A stretch of 64,000 nt of DNA, taken from assembly GCF_001113365.1 (NCBI RefSeq), contig NZ_CKYA01000001.1, positions 193,501 to 257,500 of the forward strand. Direction: 5' to 3'. The stretch is from Streptococcus pneumoniae (GTDB taxonomy: Bacteria > Bacillota > Bacilli > Lactobacillales > Streptococcaceae). Below the pieces are notes generated by a model, which had not been told where the DNA came from, ran no database searches, and was given only the letters and a program-made list of their open reading frames with translations. This document shows, in pieces, positions 35,471 to 44,437 of this stretch (the first letter of the stretch is position 1; every line of letters starts with the position of its first letter). The translations under genes and the position numbers were made by a program.

Positions 35471-35489
35471 GAATGAAAAGGAAAACAAG

Positions 35490-36500
35490 ATGAAAAAAAC
35501 ACTAAGCATTTTACTGGTAACAGTAGCTACCTTAACTTTGGCAGCTTGTGGTAACACTACTACAGAAAAAGCTACCACACAATCTAGCACAGAAACAAGT
35601 CAAAAGGCGAGCACAGAGACGACTTATCCACTAACGGTCAAAACCTATGACGCGAAAGGGAATGAAGTCGAACAAGTCTTTGACAAGGCACCTGAAAAAG
35701 TTATCACCAACAATCTTTCAACCACTGAAATCTTATTGGAGTTGGGGTTGAAGGATAAAATTGTTGGCATGCTCAATCCAGACAATGCTGTGACAGACAA
35801 ATACAAGGACGCGATTGTGACGATTCCTCAAATTGGGGATAAAAAAACAGTCTCACAAGAGACAGTCCTTTCTTATGAGCCAGACGCTGTGATGGGGCGA
35901 AACATGATGTTTTCTGAAAAATCCTTGGGGACAGTTAGCACTTGGAATGAAAACAAAATTCCAGTTTATACTCAAAAAGCTTCTCTCTCAACAATTCAGC
36001 AAGATTTGGGGAATATCGTAGAAGATGTCAAAAATCTTGGAATGATTTTTAATGTTCAGGACAAGGCTAATGAATACGCAGCCCAACTACAAACTAAAAT
36101 TGACGCTGTTAAGAAAGCAAATCCAGCAAGTCAAGGTGAAAAGAAAAAGGCTTTGATTATGGTTGCTTATAATGATGAAACCTTCGGTGCCTACAAGTCT
36201 GCTTTGCAAGAAAGTTTGCTGAACCAACTTGGTTATACAAACGTTGCTACGGGGACATCAGGATTGACCTTGGAAAATCTCGTGTCAATGGATCCTGAAT
36301 TGATTATCTATGTAACCAGTGATCGTAATAAAAAATTGGATGAAAAAGCAGTAGAGTTGATGAAGGCAAATGCTGTTTTGGAAAACGTTCCTGCTATTAA
36401 GAATCAAAAAATCATGACCATTTCTTACGATGAGTTGATGGACTATGGTCCAGCAGTGATTGATTCCCTTGAGAAAATCAATGACTTTATCAATAAATAA
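35490..36500 (+). CDS. Iron-siderophore-binding lipoprotein
   Basis: 336 residues. Signal peptide with lipobox LAAC (Cys20), a Thr/Ser-rich linker (to ~45), then a FhuD/BtuF-like class III binding protein (PEKVITNNLSTTEILLELGL, and IPQIGDKKTVSQETVLSYEPDAV). Captures the ferric siderophore, haem or corrinoid at the surface; ferric siderophore is favoured by the coupled esterase. The actual ligand is not shown by sequence. Confidence 0.93.
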   Translation: MKKTLSILLVTVATLTLAACGNTTTEKATTQSSTETSQKASTETTYPLTVKTYDAKGNEVEQVFDKAPEKVITNNLSTTEILLELGLKDKIVGMLNPDNAVTDKYKDAIVTIPQIGDKKTVSQETVLSYEPDAVMGRNMMFSEKSLGTVSTWNENKIPVYTQKASLSTIQQDLGNIVEDVKNLGMIFNVQDKANEYAAQLQTKIDAVKKANPASQGEKKKALIMVAYNDETFGAYKSALQESLLNQLGYTNVATGTSGLTLENLVSMDPELIIYVTSDRNKKLDEKAVELMKANAVLENVPAIKNQKIMTISYDELMDYGPAVIDSLEKINDFINK

Positions 36501-37173
36501 TGAGTTTGATTGGGAAGGGATCCAAGTCAAGGTCAGCCTTCCTTCAACCTATGATCCCAGTCAAACCTATCCAGCGATTCTCTTGAATGATGGAAACTTG
36601 GATTTCCTATCGTCCCTTTCCGAATCTGTGATTTTAGTGGGCTTGACCTCTAAAAATCGCCTAGATGACTACACTCCTTGGAAGGCAGCTGCTCTGAGAA
36701 ATGGAGCTCCAGATTTTGTAGGTCAGGCCAACGTCTATCATGATCATTTGTTTGGAGGTCTTTTAGATAAGTTGCAGTCGCTTTATCGCCTGGACGAAAC
36801 TCGCCTTGCTTATGGAGGCTACTCACTAGGTGGTTTGGCGGCAGTTTACAGTCTTTTCAGCTTTGACAAGGTTTCCTGTGTCTTTTCGATCTGCGGTTCC
36901 TTTTGGTATCCTGATTTTGTGACTTACTGCAAGGAAGAAAATGTGAAAAATTTGGACTGTTTGCTGTATTTACAGAATGGTCAAACAGAAGGAGCACACC
37001 ATACTAATCGCTTGGCTCAAGCACCAGCCTATGCTGAGCAGATCCATACCAGTCTTCAGAAATGCTATCCGAACGGCCAGTTTGTCTTTGACCCTTATGG
37101 ACACCATGAACAAGTGACTGAACGATTTTTGGCCTTTTCTAGCTGGTTGGCCCAAAAATGGAAAATTGAATAA
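36481..37173 (+). CDS. Esterase-D-like alpha/beta hydrolase, likely siderophore esterase
   Basis: 230 residues from the ATG at 36481, which overlaps the end of the lipoprotein gene by 20 bases; a longer frame from 36460 is possible. Nucleophile elbow GGYSLGGLAA (Ser near 121) and a catalytic His in YGHHEQ near the end, as in enterochelin/bacillibactin esterases (IroE, Fes, BesA) and esterase D. No signal peptide, so it would act in the cytoplasm to release iron from an imported tri-ester siderophore. Overlap with the binding protein supports a joint function. Confidence 0.82.
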   Translation: MTLSINNEFDWEGIQVKVSLPSTYDPSQTYPAILLNDGNLDFLSSLSESVILVGLTSKNRLDDYTPWKAAALRNGAPDFVGQANVYHDHLFGGLLDKLQSLYRLDETRLAYGGYSLGGLAAVYSLFSFDKVSCVFSICGSFWYPDFVTYCKEENVKNLDCLLYLQNGQTEGAHHTNRLAQAPAYAEQIHTSLQKCYPNGQFVFDPYGHHEQVTERFLAFSSWLAQKWKIE

Positions 37174-37180
37174 AAGATTT

Positions 37181-37204
37181 ATCCCTTGGCTTTTGCCAAG
37201 GGAT
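37181..37204. terminator. Terminator of the siderophore operon
   Basis: ATCCCTTGGC-TTTT-GCCAAGGGAT, a perfect 10-bp stem in the gap between convergent genes, with a T-rich tail on the plus strand. Confidence 0.88.
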
Positions 37205-37216
37205 TGTTGTATTTAT

Positions 37217-37966
37217 TTAACCAAGTTTTTCTCTCTTTTTATCTGGATTCCATACGAAGCTTGCGATAAAGCTAAAGATGATGGTTAGGATAGCGAGGAT
37301 AATGGCAAGGATGAGAGCAGGGATACGGATAAACCACCAGAGTGGGTTTGGTTTTTTATCATTGTGCCATTGTTTTGTTTCTTCGTCCAAACGTTGAAAT
37401 TCTGCTTGGATGCGATTGGCGACTGTTTCAATACCTTCATCATTCATTTTCTTGATATCTGAGATATCGATTGGATTTCCAAAGTTCATATCAACACGCT
37501 CACGGCTAACCAAGCCTTTCAAGGTCATGGGACCGGTGTAGGTAACCGGCATGATACGGACCTTGGCCATTTTGGCAATCAGAGCTACGCCACCCTTGAC
37601 ATCGTTTGAGTGACGGCTCCCACTTGGAAACATGATGAGAGAGCGGTTACTTTTTTTGAGAACATTGATAGGGTATTTGATGGCTGAGGCGCTAGGATTT
37701 TCACGGTCGATAGGAAAGGCCCCGCACATACGAATCCACCATCCAAAGATACGGTTGGTAAAGAGCTCTTTTTTGGCCATAAAGATGAACTGTTTTGGCT
37801 TGGTCGCAAAGGCCATGTAAACAGGATCCCACCAGGTGCGATGAGGCGCAACCAGAATATAATTTTCATCTTGATTAGGAATTTTATCAGTATTATGATA
37901 GTGGGCATTGCCATTGATGGACCATAGGAGCAATACAACCAATCCACGTAAATAAGTATAAAACAT
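37217..37966 (-). CDS. PlsC-family 1-acyl-glycerol-3-phosphate acyltransferase-like protein
   Basis: 249 residues from the ATG at 37966 with AAGGAG upstream. Motif I is HRTWWD (HX4D) in APHRTWWDPVY; FPSGSR matches motif III. An N-terminal hydrophobic segment and a C-terminal membrane helix (~215-240) place it at the membrane. Phospholipid synthesis is likely, though the C-terminal helix extension differs from canonical PlsC. Confidence 0.88.
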   Translation of the reverse strand: MFYTYLRGLVVLLLWSINGNAHYHNTDKIPNQDENYILVAPHRTWWDPVYMAFATKPKQFIFMAKKELFTNRIFGWWIRMCGAFPIDRENPSASAIKYPINVLKKSNRSLIMFPSGSRHSNDVKGGVALIAKMAKVRIMPVTYTGPMTLKGLVSRERVDMNFGNPIDISDIKKMNDEGIETVANRIQAEFQRLDEETKQWHNDKKPNPLWWFIRIPALILAIILAILTIIFSFIASFVWNPDKKREKLG

Positions 37967-38098
37967 GCGATCTCCTTCGATTTTTTTCTTGTTATTATTA
38001 TACCTTATCAAAGGAGGGCTGGCAAACTTTTCCCTTGACTAGGTGCATATTTGGGGTGAGATTAGAATTCTGTTAAAAAAAATGATATGATAGAATTT

Positions 38099-40435
38099 AT
38101 GGATAAAAATAAGATTATGGGATTAACCCAAAGAGAAGTCAAGGAAAGACAGGTTAAGGGCTTGGTCAATGATTTTACTGCTTCGGCCAGTACCAGTACT
38201 TGGCAAATCATCAAACGAAATGTCTTCACCCTTTTTAACGCTTTGAACTTTGCCATTGCTTTGGCCCTTGCCTTTGTACAAGCTTGGAGCAATCTGGTCT
38301 TCTTTGCTGTTATCTGCTTTAACGCTTTTTCTGGGATTGTGACCGAGCTACGAGCCAAACACATGGTGGACAAGCTCAATCTCATGACCAAGGAAAAGGT
38401 CAAAACCATCCGTGATGGCCAGGAAGTGGCCCTCGATCCAGAAGAATTGGTGTTAGGAGATGTCATTCGTCTGTCTGCTGGAGAGCAGATTCCTAGTGAT
38501 GCACGGGTTTTAGAAGGCTTTGCGGAGGTTAATGAAGCCATGCTAACGGGAGAAAGTGATTTAGTGCAAAAGGAAGTGGATGCCTTGCTTTTGTCAGGTA
38601 GTTTTTTAGCCAGTGGGTCAGTTTTAGCTCAAGTTCACCATGTCGGTGCAGACAACTATGCTGCCAAACTCATGCTGGAAGCCAAGACAGTGAAACCGAT
38701 CAACTCCCGTATCATGAAATCGCTGGACAAGTTAGCAGGTTTTACTGGGAAGATTATTATTCCCTTTGGTCTGGCTCTCTTGCTGGAAGCCTTGATGTTG
38801 AAAGGCTTGCCCCTTAAGTCATCCGTTGTAAATTCGTCGACAGCCCTTTTGGGGATGTTACCTAAGGGAATTGCTCTTTTGACCATTACGTCGCTCTTGA
38901 CTGCGGTGATTAAGCTGGGCTTGAAAAAGGTCTTGGTGCAGGAGATGTATTCTGTTGAGACCTTGTCGCGCGTGGATATGCTCTGTTTGGACAAGACGGG
39001 CACCATCACCCAAGGAAAGATGCAGGTGGAGGCTGTTCTTCCTTTGACCGAAGAGTATGGAGAGTCAGCGCTTGTTAGCATCTTGGCCAGCTATATGGCC
39101 CACAGTGAGGATAAAAATCCAACAGCTCAAGCTATTCGACAGCGTTTTGTGGGAGAAGTTACTTATCCTATGATTTCCAATCTTCCTTTCTCAAGCGACC
39201 GCAAGTGGGGAGCCATGGAGTTAGAAGGTTTGGGAACAGTTTTCTTAGGGGCGCCTGAGATGTTGCTGGATTCTGAGGTTCCAGAAGCTAGAGAGGCCTT
39301 GGAGAGAGGTTCACGTGTCTTGGTCTTAGCTCTCAGTCAGGAGAAATTAGACCATCACAAACCACAGAAACCATCTGATATTCAGGCTCTGGCCTTGCTG
39401 GAAATCTTGGACCCCATTCGGGAGGGAGCAGCAGAGACGCTGGACTATCTCCGTTCTCAGGAAGTAGGGCTCAAGATTATCTCTGGTGACAATCCAGTTA
39501 CGGTATCCAGCATTGCCCAGAAGGCTGGTTTTGCGGACTATAACAGCTATGTCGATTGTTCAAAAATCACGGATGAGGAATTGGTTGCTATGGCGGAGGA
39601 GACTGCGATTTTCGGACGTGTTTCCCCTCATCAAAAGAAACTTATCATCCAAACGCTGAAAAAAGCAGGGCATACAACGGCTATGACAGGTGACGGAGTC
39701 AATGATATTCTGGCCCTTCGTGAGGCGGATTGTTCCATCGTAATGGCAGAAGGGGATCCTGCGACTCGTCAGATTGCCAATCTGGTTCTTTTGAACTCAG
39801 ATTTTAATGATGTTCCTGAGATTCTTTTTGAAGGTCGTCGTGTGGTCAATAACATTGCCCATATCGCACCGATTTTCTTGATAAAGACCATCTATTCCTT
39901 CCTGTTAGCAGTTATCTGTATCGCCAGTGCTTTACTAGGTCGGTCTGAGTGGATCTTGATTTTCCCCTTCATTCCAATCCAGATTACCATGATTGACCAG
40001 TTCGTGGAAGGTTTCCCACCATTCGTTCTGACTTTTGAGCGAAATATCAAACCTGTTGAGCCAAATTTCCTCAGAAGATCCATGCTTCGTGCTCTACCAA
40101 GCGCTCTCATGGTCGTCTTCAGCGTTCTGTTTGTGAAAATATTTGGAAGTAGCCAAGGTTGGTCTGAGTTAGAAATCTCAACTCTCCTCTATTATCTACT
40201 GGGGTCAATTGGTTTCTTGTCCGTATTTAGAGCCTGCATGCCATTTACCCTATGGCGTGTCCTCTTAATTGTTTGGTCAATAGGAGGCTTCCTAGCTACA
40301 GCTCTCTTCCCAAGAATTCAAAAACTGCTTGAAATTTCAACCTTAACAGGACAAACATTACCTGTTTATGGGGTCATGATGTTGGTCTTTATCGTGATTT
40401 TCATCCTGACTAGTCGCTATCAAGCCAGAAAATAA
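38099..40435 (+). CDS. P-type (E1-E2) cation-transporting ATPase
   Basis: 778 residues from the ATG at 38099; starts at 38087 or 38117 are also possible because none has a good RBS and a TATGAT box lies at about 38083. Actuator LTGES, phosphorylation site LDKTGTIT, hinge MTGDGVND, about eight to ten helices. The M4 motif reads PKGI, near the PEGL of Ca2+/Mg2+ (P2/P3) pumps, and there is no CPC heavy-metal motif and no metal-binding head. Probably a divalent cation pump; the ion is unknown. Transcribed divergently from the acyltransferase. Confidence 0.92.
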   Translation: MDKNKIMGLTQREVKERQVKGLVNDFTASASTSTWQIIKRNVFTLFNALNFAIALALAFVQAWSNLVFFAVICFNAFSGIVTELRAKHMVDKLNLMTKEKVKTIRDGQEVALDPEELVLGDVIRLSAGEQIPSDARVLEGFAEVNEAMLTGESDLVQKEVDALLLSGSFLASGSVLAQVHHVGADNYAAKLMLEAKTVKPINSRIMKSLDKLAGFTGKIIIPFGLALLLEALMLKGLPLKSSVVNSSTALLGMLPKGIALLTITSLLTAVIKLGLKKVLVQEMYSVETLSRVDMLCLDKTGTITQGKMQVEAVLPLTEEYGESALVSILASYMAHSEDKNPTAQAIRQRFVGEVTYPMISNLPFSSDRKWGAMELEGLGTVFLGAPEMLLDSEVPEAREALERGSRVLVLALSQEKLDHHKPQKPSDIQALALLEILDPIREGAAETLDYLRSQEVGLKIISGDNPVTVSSIAQKAGFADYNSYVDCSKITDEELVAMAEETAIFGRVSPHQKKLIIQTLKKAGHTTAMTGDGVNDILALREADCSIVMAEGDPATRQIANLVLLNSDFNDVPEILFEGRRVVNNIAHIAPIFLIKTIYSFLLAVICIASALLGRSEWILIFPFIPIQITMIDQFVEGFPPFVLTFERNIKPVEPNFLRRSMLRALPSALMVVFSVLFVKIFGSSQGWSELEISTLLYYLLGSIGFLSVFRACMPFTLWRVLLIVWSIGGFLATALFPRIQKLLEISTLTGQTLPVYGVMMLVFIVIFILTSRYQARK

Positions 40436-40441
40436 AGAAAG

Positions 40442-40470
40442 GCTGCAATCTGTGGATTGCGGTCTTTTTA
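40442..40470 (+). terminator. Terminator of the P-type ATPase gene
   Basis: CTGCAATC-TGTG-GATTGCGG stem followed by TCTTTTTAGG. Confidence 0.82.
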
Positions 40471-40536
40471 GGTGCAAGATTGCCAGCTGAAATGTGGTAT
40501 AATAAGAGATAATAGAGTTTTGGAAAGTGAGAGAAG

Positions 40537-41214
40537 ATGATTTCAAAGAGATTAGAATTAGTGGCTTCCTTTGTGCCACAGGGAGCTATTTTACTAGATG
40601 TAGGGAGTGACCATGCTTATCTGCCTATCGAGTTGGTTGAGATAGACCAAATCAGAAGTGCCATTGCAGGTGAGGTGGTGGAAGGTCCCTACCAGTCTGC
40701 GGTCAAAAATGTTGAGGCTCACGGCCTAAAGGAAAAAATCCAGGTTCGTTTAGCCAATGGTTTGGCAGCTTTTGAAGAGACTGACCAAGTGTCTGTCATT
40801 ACCATTGCTGGTATGGGTGGTCGTTTGATTGCTAGGATATTGGAAGAAGGCTTGGACAAGTTAGCTAATGTAGAGCGTTTGATCCTCCAGCCAAATAATC
40901 GTGAAGATGACTTGCGTATCTGGCTACAAGAGAACGGATTTCAGATTGTAGCTGAAAACATCCTAGAAGAAGCTGGCAAGTTTTATGAGATTTTGGTGGT
41001 GGAAGCAGGACAAATGAAGCTATCAGCCAGTGATATTCGCTTTGGACCTTTCTTGTCCAAAGAGGTCAGTCCAGTCTTTGTCCAAAAATGGCAAAAAGAA
41101 GCTGTTAAGCTAGAGTTTGCCCTCGGACAAATCCCAGAAAAAAATCTGGAGGAACGTCAAGTTCTAGTAGATAAAATTCAAGCCATCAAGGAGGTTCTCC
41201 ATGCTAGCAAGTGA
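40537..41214 (+). CDS. trmK: tRNA (adenine-22-N1)-methyltransferase TrmK
   Basis: 225 residues. Class I methyltransferase with SAM motif LLDVGSDHAYLPIEL and ITIAGMGGRLIA; the LQPNNREDDLRIWLQENGF segment is typical of TrmK (YqfN). Methylates A22 of some tRNAs. Overlaps the next gene by 14 bases, as the conserved trmK-nif3 pair of Firmicutes. Confidence 0.94.
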   Translation: MISKRLELVASFVPQGAILLDVGSDHAYLPIELVEIDQIRSAIAGEVVEGPYQSAVKNVEAHGLKEKIQVRLANGLAAFEETDQVSVITIAGMGGRLIARILEEGLDKLANVERLILQPNNREDDLRIWLQENGFQIVAENILEEAGKFYEILVVEAGQMKLSASDIRFGPFLSKEVSPVFVQKWQKEAVKLEFALGQIPEKNLEERQVLVDKIQAIKEVLHASK

Positions 41215-41998
41215 AGTAATTAACGCATATGAAGCCTTTTGCCCTCAGGAATTTTCAATGGAGGGAGACAGTCGTGGCCTGCAAATTGGAACTTTGGGCA
41301 AGGATATCCAAAGGGTCATGGTGGCTCTGGATATTCGTGAAGAAACGGTGGCTGAAGCCATTGAAAAGGGTGTGGACTTGATTATCGTCAAGCACGCGCC
41401 GATTTTCCGTCCCATCAAGGACTTGGTAGCTAGCCGTCCACAAAATCAGATTTACATTGATCTTATCAAGCATGACATTGCAGTTTATGTCAGCCATACC
41501 AATATTGACATCGTTGAAAATGGCCTTAATGACTGGTTCTGCCAGATGCTAGGAATCGAGGAGACGACTTATCTACAGGAGACAGGTCCAGAACGTGGGA
41601 TTGGACGGATTGGAAATATTCAGCCTCAGACATTTGGGGAATTGGCCCAGCATGTCAAGCAAGTCTTTGGTCTAGATAGTCTTCGAATGGTCCATTATCA
41701 AGAGAATGACTTGCAGAAGCCTATTTCAAGAGTGGCCATCTGTGGTGGTAGCGGGCAGTCTTTCTATAAGGATGCTTTAGCTAAGGGGGCAGATGTCTAC
41801 ATCACTGGTGATATTTATTACCACACTGCTCAGGATATGTTGTCTGATGGCTTGCTAGCATTGGACCCAGGTCACTATATCGAAGTGCTTTTTGTGGAAA
41901 AAATTGCAGAGCTTCTTAATCGATGGAAAGAGGAAAAATGCTGGACAATCGATATTGTACCTAGTCAAGCCTCAACCAATCCTTTCCACCATATCTAA
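41201..41998 (+). CDS. Nif3-like dinuclear metal-centre protein (YqfO family)
   Basis: 265 residues of the DUF34/NIF3 family, here without the inserted PII-like domain. Metal ligands are in IIVKHAPIF, VSHTNID and GHYIEV..VEKIAE. Often annotated as GTP cyclohydrolase 1 type 2 homologue, but that activity is not general for the family; the physiological role is unsettled. Confidence 0.92.
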   Translation: MLASEVINAYEAFCPQEFSMEGDSRGLQIGTLGKDIQRVMVALDIREETVAEAIEKGVDLIIVKHAPIFRPIKDLVASRPQNQIYIDLIKHDIAVYVSHTNIDIVENGLNDWFCQMLGIEETTYLQETGPERGIGRIGNIQPQTFGELAQHVKQVFGLDSLRMVHYQENDLQKPISRVAICGGSGQSFYKDALAKGADVYITGDIYYHTAQDMLSDGLLALDPGHYIEVLFVEKIAELLNRWKEEKCWTIDIVPSQASTNPFHHI

Positions 41999-42014
41999 TT
42001 AGAAAGTGAAGACA

Positions 42015-43118
42015 ATGAAAAAAGTTGCCATTATTGGAGCAGGGATTGTAGGGGCAACTGCTGCCTACTACCTCTCCAAAGAAGCAGATTTAGAGGTGAC
42101 CGTTTTTGACCATGGACAGGGTCAGGCTACCAAGGCCGCAGCAGGAATTATCAGCCCTTGGTTTTCCAAACGTCGCAATAAAGCTTGGTACAAGATGGCA
42201 CGCTTGGGGGCTGACTTTTATGTGGATTTATTAGCTGATTTAGAGAAGTCAGGGCAAGAAATCGACTTTTACCAGCGTTCGGGAGTCTTTCTCCTGAAAA
42301 AGGATGAAACTAAGTTGGAAGAATTTTATCAACTAGCCCTCCAGCGCAGAGAAGAATCTCCCTTGATAGGGCAATTAGCCATTCTGGACCCAGCATCAGC
42401 TAATGAATTATTCCCTGGTTTGCAGGAATTTGACCACCTGCTCTATGCTTCTGGTGGAGCGAGAGTAGATGGCCAACTCTTAGTGACTCGTTTGCTAGAA
42501 GCCAGTCAGGTCAAGCTGGTCAAAGAAAAAGTAACTCTGACACCGTTAGCATCAGGTTACCAGATTGGTGAAGAGGTGTTTGACCAGGTTGTTTTGGCAA
42601 CGGGAGCTTGGTTGGGTCACATATTAGAACCCTTGGGTTATGAAGTAGATGTTCGTCCCCAAAAGGGGCAACTCCGAGATTATCAGTTTGCTCAAGACCT
42701 GGAATCCTACCCTGTTGTTATGCCCGAAGGGGAGTGGGATTTGATTCCTTTTGCAGGTGGGAAATTGTCCCTAGGCGCTACCCATGAAAATGATATGGGA
42801 TTTGATTTGACGGTGGATGAAACCTTGCTCCAACAAATGGAGGAGGCAGCCCTGCCTTGCTATCCTAGTTTAGTAGAAGCTACCAGAGCTGGTGAGCGTG
42901 TGGGAATCCGTGCTTATACCAGTGATTTCTCACCTTTCTTTGGGCAAGTACCTGGCTTAACTGGTGTCTATGCAGCTAGTGGTCTAGGTTCATCAGGCCT
43001 CACAACTGGTCCTATCATTGGCTACCATCTAGCTCAACTGATCCAAGACAAGAAGTTGACCTTAGACCCTCTAAACTATCCAATTGAAAACTATGTCAAA
43101 CGAGCAAAAAGCGAATAA
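42015..43118 (+). CDS. FAD-dependent D-amino-acid dehydrogenase/oxidase-like protein (DadA/ThiO family)
   Basis: 367 residues from the ATG at 42015. N-terminal dinucleotide fold VAIIGAGIVGATAAYYLS, a GGARVDGQLLVTRLLEA segment and a C-terminal GLGSSGLTTGPIIG motif that contacts FAD. Deaminates D-amino acids or other secondary amines; the substrate is not predictable. It follows nif3 after 16 bases, so it is probably in the trmK operon. A BOX element follows directly. Confidence 0.9.
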   Translation: MKKVAIIGAGIVGATAAYYLSKEADLEVTVFDHGQGQATKAAAGIISPWFSKRRNKAWYKMARLGADFYVDLLADLEKSGQEIDFYQRSGVFLLKKDETKLEEFYQLALQRREESPLIGQLAILDPASANELFPGLQEFDHLLYASGGARVDGQLLVTRLLEASQVKLVKEKVTLTPLASGYQIGEEVFDQVVLATGAWLGHILEPLGYEVDVRPQKGQLRDYQFAQDLESYPVVMPEGEWDLIPFAGGKLSLGATHENDMGFDLTVDETLLQQMEEAALPCYPSLVEATRAGERVGIRAYTSDFSPFFGQVPGLTGVYAASGLGSSGLTTGPIIGYHLAQLIQDKKLTLDPLNYPIENYVKRAKSE

Positions 43119-43313
43119 TACTCAATGAAAATCAAAGAACAAACTAGGAAACTAGCTGCAGGCTGCTCAAAGCACTGCTTTGAGGTTGTGGATAGAACAG
43201 ACGAAGTCAGCTCAAAACACTGTTTTGAGGTTGTGGATAGAACTGACGAAGTCAGTAACATATATATGGCAAGGCGACGTTGACGTGGTTTGAAGAGATT
43301 TTCGAAGAGTATA
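43117..43313 (+). repeat. BOX element with two boxB modules (A-B-B-C)
   Basis: Starts AATACTCAATGAAAATCAAA. Two boxB units, CTCAAAGCACTGCTTTGAG and CTCAAAACACTGTTTTGAG, each followed by GTTGTGGATAGAAC.GACGAAGTCAG; then GGCAAGGCGACGTTGACGTGG and TTCGAAGAGTAT. Confidence 0.92.
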
Positions 43314-43416
43314 AGCATTTTACTGAAATTTTATCTTACCCTCTAGGATGGCAAATGACATTCCCTATCAAAAATGGTAAAATAAGAAAAAATAATCCGA
43401 GAATCGAGGAAAAAAG

Positions 43417-44436
43417 ATGCAAGAAAAGATTTTGGTAACGGGTGGAGCTGGCTTTATCGGAACCCACACTGTTATTGAGTTAATCCAAGCAGGTCATCAG
43501 GTTGTTGTGGTGGATAACCTTGTTAATAGTAACAGAAAAAGTTTAGAAGTTGTTGAGAGAATTACAGGAGTTGAAGTTCCTTTTTATGAGGCTGATATCC
43601 GTGATACAGATACTCTTCGTGACATTTTCAAACAAGAAGAACCAACAGGTGTCATTCACTTTGCTGGTTTGAAGGCTGTCGGAGAATCTACCCGTATCCC
43701 TCTTGCCTACTATGACAACAATATCGCTGGAACTGTTAGTCTTTTGAAGGTCATGGAAGAAGCCAACTGTAAAAACATCATCTTCAGTTCTTCTGCGACA
43801 GTTTACGGAGATCCTCACACAGTGCCCATCTTGGAAGATTTCCCGCTTTCAGTGACCAATCCATACGGTCGTACCAAACTCATGTTAGAGGAAATTTTGA
43901 CGGATATCTACAAGGCAGACTCAGAATGGAATGTTGTCTTACTTCGTTACTTTAACCCAATCGGAGCCCATGAGAGTGGTGATTTGGGAGAAAACCCAAA
44001 CGGTATTCCAAACAATCTCTTGCCGTATGTGACTCAAGTAGCCGTTGGAAAATTAGAGCAAGTACAAGTGTTTGGAGATGATTACGATACCGAAGACGGA
44101 ACTGGTGTTCGTGACTATATCCACGTTGTTGACTTGGCTAAAGGTCACGTTGCAGCTCTGAAAAAAATCCAAAAGGGTTCAGGCCTAAACGTTTATAACC
44201 TTGGAACAGGTAAAGGCTACTCAGTTCTTGAAATTATCCAAAATATGGAAAAAGCAGTGGGACGCCCAATTCCTTACCGCATCGTAGATCGTCGCCCAGG
44301 GGATATCGCAGCCTGCTATTCAGATCCTGCAAAAGCCAAAGCAGAACTGGGCTGGGAAGCTGAACTCGGCATCACCCAAATGTGTGAAGACGCATGGCGT
44401 TGGCAAAGTAAGCATCCAAATGGATTTGAAGACTAA
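43417..44436 (+). CDS. galE: UDP-glucose 4-epimerase
   Basis: 339 residues. NAD-binding GGAGFIGTHT at the N-terminus, catalytic SSSATVYG (Ser) and YGRTKLMLE (Tyr-X3-Lys), and the downstream segment GYSVLEIIQNMEKA. Supplies UDP-galactose for wall polysaccharides or capsule and serves the Leloir pathway. RBS GAGGAAAAAAG. Directly followed by a glycosyltransferase, suggesting a role in surface glycan synthesis. Confidence 0.95.
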   Translation: MQEKILVTGGAGFIGTHTVIELIQAGHQVVVVDNLVNSNRKSLEVVERITGVEVPFYEADIRDTDTLRDIFKQEEPTGVIHFAGLKAVGESTRIPLAYYDNNIAGTVSLLKVMEEANCKNIIFSSSATVYGDPHTVPILEDFPLSVTNPYGRTKLMLEEILTDIYKADSEWNVVLLRYFNPIGAHESGDLGENPNGIPNNLLPYVTQVAVGKLEQVQVFGDDYDTEDGTGVRDYIHVVDLAKGHVAALKKIQKGSGLNVYNLGTGKGYSVLEIIQNMEKAVGRPIPYRIVDRRPGDIAACYSDPAKAKAELGWEAELGITQMCEDAWRWQSKHPNGFED

Positions 44437-44437
44437 G

